A stretch of DNA of 11,354 nucleotides from an uncultured Clostridia bacterium. Its GTDB lineage: Bacteria > Bacillota > Clostridia > Christensenellales > Borkfalkiaceae. The position numbers and the translations under genes are program-made. The DNA lies in contig CAKQKE010000015.1 in assembly GCA_934247935.1 (NCBI GenBank), forward strand, positions 1 through 11,354. The letters are read 5' to 3'. Every line of letters begins with the position of its first letter. The first letter of the stretch is position 1. The notes under the pieces are model-generated. The model saw nothing but the letters and a program-made list of their open reading frames with translations, was not told where the DNA came from and ran no database searches. Below are positions 6,201 through 11,354 of this stretch, in pieces.

Positions 6201-9200
6201 GTTCCTGGGCGACCAAATCGACGAGAGTTTCGACGGAACTTATCCCGTTGTCACCTACGAGAACGCGACGCAGATTTATAAAGGATATCTCATCGTAAAC
6301 ACCTGTTATTATCGTTTGAAATGGAAACAGCGCGTTTTCAAAGCCGAATTCAGTTCGCCTGTATATCTTACCTCGTCCGAAATTGCGAGAACCGAACATC
6401 TGCTCTCGGCGGATATGCTTTACGTTCCGTCGCTTCGCTCGTTTATCGTACTTACGGACAAAATAACCGCGCCGGACGTTTACGGCAAAAAGTATGACGC
6501 ATTCGTGAGTACGAGCGGGTTGCGATTCACTATCGACTACTTTAACGTAGATCCTGACAGTGATTCGTTTGTAGGTTTCGATATCGAAGCGGGGCTATAT
6601 CCGATAATTCGGGTGGATACCGATTCCGATTTATATCGTAACGATTTCGACATAATAAGAAACGGCGCAACGTTTGTCGCAACGTATACGGACTCAAACG
6701 TGTTTACCGAAACTTACGTTCTGGAAACGGAAACTTTCGGGCGCGTCAAGGTTGAATACAAGCCTTTCGATTATAACGGCAAAAATATTCGTCCGACGCC
6801 TCCCGCAGGGCTTGCAATAGGCGACGAATTTGAGCAAAACGGAAATACTTACGTCATCACGGGGTATCGCGATATCAATCCCGCAGACGAGGCAAACAGC
6901 CGCTATTACGACGTTGCCGCTATGCCAGACGTTACGAAAAACAGGATATATTACGTGTTATACGAGCGCAAGGGATTTGACGAATTGCCGGTATTTTACG
7001 TCAACATCGTCGCTAACGGACAGAAAATCGGCGATTACGGAGTAAAACAAGGCGAGCCGATAAATGTTGCTTTGCTGAAACTCAATTTTTCCGATAAAAC
7101 TGTTGTAAGCAGACTTGCAGGCTATCCGCTTATGACGCTAAACGAAACGATAAAATCCTATTCGGTCGTCTGGGACGAAACGAATATCCCCGCTCAAATG
7201 CCCGAAAATGATATCACAGTAAATTTGGCGGTAAATTATACGTTTAACGAACTTACTGCGGAATTTATCGTAAGCAATCCGCTTCAAAGTTTTGCGGACG
7301 GATTAAATTTCGACACAAACTCCGACGGCAACAAAGTGTATACGGCAAAAGGCAAGACCTGGACTTTCGGCTCGACCGACGACACGGCATTTTATTCGCT
7401 TCCGAAACTCAACGATTATTTTGACGTCGCCGGCAAAAAATATTACGCGTTTTACGGTTGGAAGAACGCAGGCGGCGAAGAATATCATTACGGGATACGC
7501 ATAGCGTTTGTCAAAAACGAAGTTTATACGCCGATATTCTCTGAAAAAACGGTATTACCGACGATTGCGTTTGTCAGCGTCGGTGACTACGGCTACGAAT
7601 ATTACTACAAAATAGTCGAGGGTGATTTCTTTGGTAAAACGCTTGCAGAGGTAATACAATCCGCAAAAATCGATCCTCCCGCTCGCGGCGACGTAAACGG
7701 CATTTACGAATACGAGTTCATGGATTGGGGGGTTGATAAAAACTCCTACGTCGTCGGTTCTGAAAAAGACGGGAACGGCAACGTAAAAACCTACGTCGTT
7801 TTCAAAGCGCGATTTAACGAAACATACAAACGGCATACGGTTACTTTCGAGGCTTTGGGCGGAGCGTTTTCGGGTGGAGAAAAAACGCTTAAAAAGGTTG
7901 GCGTTTACGGCGAGGATATATCCTCTGTCATCGCAGAGGATTATTCGGACGAAAAAGGCGAGTTTGCATTTATTTGCTGGACGACGATTCCGTATTCTCT
8001 CGACCATAAGGTGGACAAAGAGGATTTGAAAATCGGCAACAAAGACGCAACTTATTACGCCTACTATTCGCTTTCTCCCGCCACGATTACACTCACTTTC
8101 AAAGGGCACGTTCAAACGGAAGAGTCCGACGGCACCGGCAACGTTTACTTCGGCGGAGATAAATCGAAAACCGAACTTAAAGTAAGCGATTTGTACGGCA
8201 GGGGTTACTATCTGACGGCGAGCGAATTTGCGGTAGACAGCAAGTCCAAAACTTTCGTCCCTTATTATCTTAAATGGACGGTAGACGGCGAAGAACTGAT
8301 ATCCGCGTTCTATAACGACGGGTATATGGCGTATATACCTTTCGACAATAACGCGACGGTAGAAATCGTTTTTAAGCCTGCTACACCGAAAATCGTCAAT
8401 ATTGCATTCGTCTCTGACGGAAAATGTTTCGAGCCGAACGGCACGATAATAGACGGGGTGATTTGCAACGGTTATATGAGCGGGTTCAGGCACGTTGCGA
8501 ATTACTATGAGGCTTACGGCTCGACAATGACTGCGCCCAACGTTGATTATTACAGTGAAAACTACTATCGCTTTGACCGTTGGGAAGCAAAGACGTCGGA
8601 CGGAAATTCGGTTATTTCCGTTAAAGCGGGCGATACGATAACATTTACCGAAGACATTGTTTTCTACGGCGTTTACGTCCACGATACGACGGTAAAAGTC
8701 GAACTTACTTTCCGCGCCGATGAATCTTTCGGCAGTTCGGAAGGTGACGGCGACCTCGTGGGGTTAAAGATATTTGACGACGGCAGCGTTGAAATTAAAG
8801 ACTATGGCACGGCAGGCGAAAACATCGCGTTCGATAAAACTCCGTCCTGCAAAGGTATGAAATTTATAGGGTGGAGAACGGACGACAGCGATGAGATAAT
8901 TACGCAAGGCAAACTTAAAGAGACGGTTTACTCGGTAAAAACGACTTATTATGCGGTTTACGAACCCGACGCCGAAATTTATAAAGTGGTTTTGAACGCA
9001 AGTGAAGGGAAATTTGCAGACGGAACAACCGAAAAAGAAGTTGATAACGTTCCGTTCGGCAGAGTTACGAAAGAACTCGAAAAACCTGCGCCGAATGCGT
9101 CGGGGCTTGTTTTCAGCCACTACGAAAACGAAAGCGGCTATCCCGTAACCGTTATAGAAAAAGCCGAAAAACTTTATGCAAGATACGCAAAGCCCGTCTC

Positions 9201-10413
9201 GACGTTTGAAGAGTTGCAAAATATCAACCTCTCTCCCGAACAGAATTACGTTCTTCAAAACGATATTAAGGTCGGTGAAAATATTTGGGACGACGGCAAT
9301 CTTGTAAACTGGACGACGATAGGCGCAAACAACCCGAGAGGTTTTGCGGGAACTTTCAACGGAAACGGGTATAAAATTTCCATTTCTGCAAAAAGCGGAA
9401 CAAAACAAAACTTCGGGTTATTTTCTAAGATAAGCGGAACGGTTTACAATCTGTCTGTCGTAGGTTATTTTTCGATAAGCGGTACGACCGATGCGACTTC
9501 TCTCGGTGCATTTGCAAGCGAAATTGCGACAAGCGGACGAATCATCGATTGCGTGAGTTTCGTAAGATTTACCGTTGCCGTGAAAGCAAATCAAAAACTT
9601 TCCGTTTCGGGCGCAATCGGCGTAAACAACGGACTTATAGACGGATTTATGACGTCGGCGAGCGGTGAGATAAATATCGACAGCGATAAAGAATTTAACG
9701 TCGGTTCAACGGTCGGTACCAACAACGGCACGATGAAAAACGTCAATCAAAGCGGCAGGGGCGGTTCGGTTTATGTGACGCTTGCAAGAAGTCTTAATTG
9801 CAATATAGGTTCGTTTGCGGGCTACAATTCGGGCAAAATCGAAAATTGTTTCTCCGAAAGAGCGATAACGATAAATCTTTCGCAAGGCGACAACGTATAT
9901 CTCGAAAAATCCGTTTTACTCGGCGGCTTTGCAGGCAAAAACGACGGAACTATCGAAAATTCGTCCACGCTTTGCGGATACCTTGACTACAACGTTAGCA
10001 ATATTACGCTATTTAAGGAAAAAGGACTGTATCTTTCTTATATCCCGTATTCTGAAACGCCGCATTATATAGTTTACGCCGTGGGTAAAGATGATCAAGG
10101 TCCGACGTATACCGCAAAATGCGTGATATATCTTGACGAAAACGCCCAAAAGGAAGGCTCGGACGAATATGAAGAATATACGCTTTCGGAGTTTAACGCC
10201 GCTCATCCTGCCGAATCTAAAAAAATCGAATCGCTCAGGAAATGTATCCTTTTCAACGATTTTGTCGCAGACAATAACGGTAAGATCATAAACACCACGA
10301 ATATCGAAAACCTCGGAACGGGTAACATATCGGAACTTGTTTCGAGTTGCGGTTTCGACGAATTAAAGTGGAATTACCTTTTGAGATTGCACAGAACCGT
10401 CTATCAATCGTAA
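3283..10413 (+). CDS. Giant predicted surface lipoprotein: InlB/Flg_new repeats plus C-terminal GLUG beta-helix
   Basis: A 2376-residue protein predicted to be exported and lipidated: MRNK, hydrophobic core, lipobox MSAC with Cys28, then a short Gly/Asn linker. AGGAG (3272-3276) six bases before the ATG fixes the start. Two Flg_new/InlB B-type repeats occupy about 38-103 and 105-169 (TFVTNGGKEIAP...LYARYG; TFVTNGGTEIEP...VYARF). Residues about 460-785 are alternating amphipathic beta strands rich in Gly and aromatics (FRFGPYIELSGLVNF, YGGMYLEVGLFVNAKIGAKF), an uncharacterised beta region. Residues 790-1510 are unrecognised, with degenerate repeat endings such as YAFYGWKN and VVFKARF. Five InlB-like repeats follow from about 1517, 1600, 1703, 1803 and 1898. 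From 1972 comes a GLUG-type beta-helix (FAGTFNGNGYKI, SFAGYNSGKIENC, GGFAGKNDGTIEN, VADNNGKIIN). No catalytic motif is seen; an adhesin, glycan-binding or scaffold role is inference. The frame is intact throughout, although GC rises sharply near 5900-6350. Confidence 0.93.
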   Translation: MRNKIVKAIIVVLLVMLTTSTVCFMSACSCGGNNNNKVTITFVTNGGKEIAPITLKKGKKLTLPMAEKDGRVFTDWYYDDSFTSVCPKKITAKKDETLYARYGAVLTFVTNGGTEIEPRTYFEGEEIGSLPVSYKNGFSFGGWYYDAEHSQTVGKKDNIEYALTVYARFSEKSETIRKLTSVKNVSLSPVVEVKTDGIVLHNDNISDYISFISSSGEKISLICGPSENGVYIVEPNKNLSEGMTYSAKTLSSLLKIIAIDGNDTENADEVTITTNKEEKDVLEKKPSIHLTSSELAKWEENVYVYMDAGLEKDVNRIVARTDKEINVGSIVTVGEKSTAQDTDYICKVISVKKERMQYVVGSDIKEDEFYVLDVVTPNVDDVYYDIDIYGEKQAQLEGVINLSAETIAENVEKNEGVVMLKNAVRNAVAQSPTIIDYTKALSEREKAAVVAAIAGFEFQKPKVRIDIKGTVLAFEIELGGEIQVKNFKVGVSVTIKNRTQVDYRYTICKSGLVTLNPLLWFYTDIKVDLANDFSISLAATAEFADAKDDIHGIVDITDEVEYVMDIAKDGQNKFAEAITGSPLWDDDELEYVDIFSIPLGQIPLPVPVVSLMLEFNVVGSLGARAGLYVEFAHHYVETTTLTNGESADGNNGKPVMYKEFKFLRDTTANEIELSIALKGQVGFRCGLEAKLSLSVLKLNNVAAVYVSFRFGPYIELSGLVNFRYSYDAVNKISETHLYGGMYLEVGLFVNAKIGAKFLVYDLNTDIFDKKIPLYGVGDRLIPLGFAEQSNLPENPYVTTTRYGGVRMNGVQMKYLDIVTGEEVVDNALRNRYGAQLWYEFEFVDEPDYQTRDYDKYVTINNGSPIISRNFPFKSLKYVIKVKLLPRHGVYASGIERIFYVEYRNPDGRDYAVMNNEFRNEYYAGGGSTHSEVLARLSYLEGEQVVPPDFSEDELPVRQGYYLDLNDLWEKYFPFLGDQIDESFDGTYPVVTYENATQIYKGYLIVNTCYYRLKWKQRVFKAEFSSPVYLTSSEIARTEHLLSADMLYVPSLRSFIVLTDKITAPDVYGKKYDAFVSTSGLRFTIDYFNVDPDSDSFVGFDIEAGLYPIIRVDTDSDLYRNDFDIIRNGATFVATYTDSNVFTETYVLETETFGRVKVEYKPFDYNGKNIRPTPPAGLAIGDEFEQNGNTYVITGYRDINPADEANSRYYDVAAMPDVTKNRIYYVLYERKGFDELPVFYVNIVANGQKIGDYGVKQGEPINVALLKLNFSDKTVVSRLAGYPLMTLNETIKSYSVVWDETNIPAQMPENDITVNLAVNYTFNELTAEFIVSNPLQSFADGLNFDTNSDGNKVYTAKGKTWTFGSTDDTAFYSLPKLNDYFDVAGKKYYAFYGWKNAGGEEYHYGIRIAFVKNEVYTPIFSEKTVLPTIAFVSVGDYGYEYYYKIVEGDFFGKTLAEVIQSAKIDPPARGDVNGIYEYEFMDWGVDKNSYVVGSEKDGNGNVKTYVVFKARFNETYKRHTVTFEALGGAFSGGEKTLKKVGVYGEDISSVIAEDYSDEKGEFAFICWTTIPYSLDHKVDKEDLKIGNKDATYYAYYSLSPATITLTFKGHVQTEESDGTGNVYFGGDKSKTELKVSDLYGRGYYLTASEFAVDSKSKTFVPYYLKWTVDGEELISAFYNDGYMAYIPFDNNATVEIVFKPATPKIVNIAFVSDGKCFEPNGTIIDGVICNGYMSGFRHVANYYEAYGSTMTAPNVDYYSENYYRFDRWEAKTSDGNSVISVKAGDTITFTEDIVFYGVYVHDTTVKVELTFRADESFGSSEGDGDLVGLKIFDDGSVEIKDYGTAGENIAFDKTPSCKGMKFIGWRTDDSDEIITQGKLKETVYSVKTTYYAVYEPDAEIYKVVLNASEGKFADGTTEKEVDNVPFGRVTKELEKPAPNASGLVFSHYENESGYPVTVIEKAEKLYARYAKPVSTFEELQNINLSPEQNYVLQNDIKVGENIWDDGNLVNWTTIGANNPRGFAGTFNGNGYKISISAKSGTKQNFGLFSKISGTVYNLSVVGYFSISGTTDATSLGAFASEIATSGRIIDCVSFVRFTVAVKANQKLSVSGAIGVNNGLIDGFMTSASGEINIDSDKEFNVGSTVGTNNGTMKNVNQSGRGGSVYVTLARSLNCNIGSFAGYNSGKIENCFSERAITINLSQGDNVYLEKSVLLGGFAGKNDGTIENSSTLCGYLDYNVSNITLFKEKGLYLSYIPYSETPHYIVYAVGKDDQGPTYTAKCVIYLDENAQKEGSDEYEEYTLSEFNAAHPAESKKIESLRKCILFNDFVADNNGKIINTTNIENLGTGNISELVSSCGFDELKWNYLLRLHRTVYQS

Positions 10414-10460
10414 CAGCCTGTTTGGAATTTTGACGGCTGAGTGATTTATAATTAAAACGA

Positions 10461-10495
10461 AAAAGGAAGTTCGAGTTATATCGGACTTCCTTTTT
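10461..10495. terminator. Bidirectional intrinsic terminator between convergent genes
   Basis: The stem 10461-10474 pairs with 10481-10494 (about 14 pairs, one G.T wobble) around a six-base loop. On the plus strand it runs into TTTTTA; on the minus strand the complementary hairpin is followed by TTTTTCGTTTT. It lies 47 bases after the giant gene stop and about 100 bases beyond the P-loop gene stop on the other strand, so it can end both convergent transcripts. Confidence 0.88.
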
Positions 10496-10500
10496 ATATG

Positions 10501-10592
10501 TGGGTGTCGGGGAAATTTCCTGGCAATTTTTTTGTAAAATTTTCTTGAAATACCCATATGCTGCCAGATAATGTATTCTAAATAAATGCGGC
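10501..10592. other. Short spacer with a GGAAATTTCC palindrome and interleaved inverted repeats
   Basis: This spacer between the terminator and the minus-strand P-loop stop holds the perfect palindrome GGAAATTTCC (10511-10520). It also has two interleaved complementary pairs: TGGGT (10501-10505) with ACCCA (10552-10556), and CTGGCA (10520-10525) with TGCCAG (10562-10567). A promoter-like pair TTGAAA (10545-10550) and GATAAT (10567-10572), spaced 16, faces right into the 3' end of the P-loop gene and could only make an antisense RNA. None of these has an assigned function. Confidence 0.35.
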
Positions 10593-10910
10593 TTAAATAA
10601 TAGCGACAATTTTATCAAACAAATATTTTGCTTGATATTCGTTGACGGCATTTTGTTCTTTTTGCACGTCAAGCAAATTTTCGCCGCTGTTTGTATAGAA
10701 AAAACGCCCGTATAAATAAACGTCTTGCTTGTTAGCGTGTTCATATAAGCATTTGACGGTGTCGCCATAGGTATGTACGGCGCAAACAAATAAATCGCAC
10801 TTACCGATATCTTTTAAAGCGTTTTCAATAATACTGCCCAAATCGCCCGCGGTGTATATCGCCGCCGTTTTGCCGCAATTTTCTTTCCCTTGCAGCGCAA
10901 TTATTTTCAT
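10593..10910 (-). CDS. Small P-loop NTPase-like protein, apparently internally deleted
   Basis: A 105-residue protein with a clear N-terminal Walker A motif, GKENCGKT (residues 8-15), on the first strand MKIIALQ. A normal P-loop fold has a helix of 10-15 residues after GKT and further elements before the next core strand. Here GKT is followed at once by the strand-like AAIYTAGD (residues 16-23), so about 50-60 residues seem to be missing. The rest (CDLFVCAVHTYGD, LYEHANKQDVYLYGRFFY, EYQAKYLFDKIV) looks like the family-typical C-terminal half of small ATP-binding proteins I recall from gut Clostridia, usually about 150-170 residues long. AAGGAGA about six bases upstream supports the start. The gene follows the LRR gene by 15 bases and is probably co-transcribed. 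It is likely a non-functional remnant, or else a short variant; the cellular role is unknown. Confidence 0.75.
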   Translation of the reverse strand: MKIIALQGKENCGKTAAIYTAGDLGSIIENALKDIGKCDLFVCAVHTYGDTVKCLYEHANKQDVYLYGRFFYTNSGENLLDVQKEQNAVNEYQAKYLFDKIVAII

Positions 10911-10925
10911 AATGTTTCTCCTTTT

Positions 10926-11354
10926 TTAATTTTCTTTTTTCCATGAATAACTACTATAACTTTTCAAAAGCGAAGCGGCTGTCGTCGCAATGCTTAATTC
11001 TTCTGCCGTAAAAGATTTTACAACCGTATTTCCGCTTTTTGCGACCCAATTTTCCGGCGATTCAAAAACAACTTCTTTAAGAGAACCACACCCGTTAAAA
11101 GCATCGTTAGCGATATCGGTCACGCTTTCTGAAATAGTAATGCTTGTAAGCAAATTACATTCACCGAATGCTAAGTTTCCTATAGTTGTTACGCTGTTTG
11201 GTATTGTTATACTTGTCAATGAAGTACATTTTCTAAAAACACTATTGCCGATACTTGTTAAACCTTCGGGTAAGACCATGCTTGTCAACGAAGTACACCC
11301 GCTGAAAACATTTTCGCTAATACTTGTTATGCCTTGTGGTATATTTATACTTGT
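10926..11354 (-). CDS. BspA-like leucine-rich repeat protein, C-terminal part (5' end outside window)
   Basis: The frame is open from the right edge to the TAA at 10928-10926, giving the last 142 residues. It shows tandem 23-residue LRR_5/BspA units with the pattern LTSI-x-IP-x-x-(V/L)TSIG-x-x-x-F-x-x-C-x-x: INIPQGITSISENVFSGCTS, LTSMVLPEGLTSIGNSVF, LTSITIPNSVTTIGNLAF, LTSITISESVTDIANDAF, then the degenerate LKEVVFESPENWV. The tail (FTAEELSIATTAASLL, ending YSWKKEN) resembles the C-terminal cap common in Clostridia BspA-like proteins. The family is usually surface-exposed or secreted and is implicated in adhesion, but the signal peptide is off-window, so localisation is inferred. No sorting signal appears at this end. 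The P-loop gene starts 15 bases downstream on the same strand, with its ribosome binding site in the gap. The promoter is off-window. Confidence 0.93.
   Translation of the reverse strand, partial: TSINIPQGITSISENVFSGCTSLTSMVLPEGLTSIGNSVFRKCTSLTSITIPNSVTTIGNLAFGECNLLTSITISESVTDIANDAFNGCGSLKEVVFESPENWVAKSGNTVVKSFTAEELSIATTAASLLKSYSSYSWKKEN
11143..11354 (-). repeat. Tandem 69-base repeats coding for the LRR units
   Basis: The motif CTTGT (plus-strand reading) recurs at 11143, 11212, 11281 and 11350, an exact 69-base spacing equal to the 23-residue LRR unit. The units at 11212-11280 and 11281-11349 are especially similar (shared CTTGTCAA-GAAGTACA and ATACTTGTTA). Units further left are more diverged, as expected toward the C-terminal cap. 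The array continues off the right edge. Confidence 0.85.

Noticed and set aside
5599..6399. 266-codon open frame on the minus strand
   Set aside because: It lies wholly antisense to the well-supported giant lipoprotein, has no RBS or recognisable domain, and is explained by the codon bias of the plus-strand gene. The same applies to the minus-strand frames at 7555-8682 and 8764-9408.
10545..10572. Rightward promoter for a plus-strand gene
   Set aside because: No plus-strand gene follows; downstream is the antisense of the P-loop and LRR genes, and the -10 is imperfect with a 16-base spacer.
10286..10789. 167-codon minus-strand frame spanning the terminator
   Set aside because: It overlaps the P-loop gene in another frame, crosses a bidirectional terminator and enters the antisense of the giant gene; the sequence is low-complexity and not protein-like.
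11143..11354. CRISPR array
   Set aside because: The regular 69-base period has no spacers; it is continuous LRR-coding sequence.

Overview
The window looks like chromosomal DNA from a low-to-moderate GC, Gram-positive anaerobe, most likely an uncultured gut Clostridia (Bacillota). The grounds are strong AGGAG-type ribosome binding sites, canonical TTGACA/TATAAT promoters, intrinsic terminators with long T tracts, two Sec/SPII lipoproteins whose signal peptides end in TAC/SAC, InlB/Flg_new-type repeats, a BspA-type leucine-rich repeat protein and a large serine recombinase. The taxonomic placement is inference from these traits.

Layout. (1) 1-1203 (+): C-terminal 400 residues of a large serine recombinase. 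Its catalytic domain is off the left edge, and its last codons run through a stem-loop and an intrinsic terminator. (2) 1204-1489: intergenic, with a near-consensus promoter (1338-1366) and a strong RBS. (3) 1490-2593 (+): a 367-residue lipoprotein with one InlB-like repeat. (4) 2594-3282: an AT-rich gap of 689 bases with inverted repeats. It also holds a compact unit: extended -10 promoter, strong Shine-Dalgarno, a four-codon ORF, a strong terminator, and a possible convergent antisense promoter. (5) 3283-10413 (+): one giant lipoprotein of 2376 residues. In order it has two Flg_new/InlB repeats, a long amphipathic beta-strand region, an unrecognised middle with degenerate repeats, at least five further InlB-like repeats and a C-terminal GLUG-type beta-helix. 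It ends at a bidirectional terminator. (6) 10593-11354 (-): a BspA-like LRR protein (5' end off the window), then, 15 bases downstream, a small P-loop protein that appears to have lost the segment between Walker A and the next core strand.

How the parts relate. The two lipoproteins and the LRR protein all look like cell-surface or secreted proteins. Nothing shows that they work together: the lipoproteins are far apart with separate signals, and the LRR/P-loop pair is convergent with them. The recombinase marks a mobile element or its remnant at the left edge. The least ordinary items are the small promoter/mini-ORF/terminator/antisense unit at about 2985-3220, the giant multidomain lipoprotein with its internal GC hump, and the internally deleted P-loop protein. 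I see no tRNA, rRNA, CRISPR array, insertion-sequence ends or known riboswitch. I did not find convincing evidence of a complete new multi-gene system.
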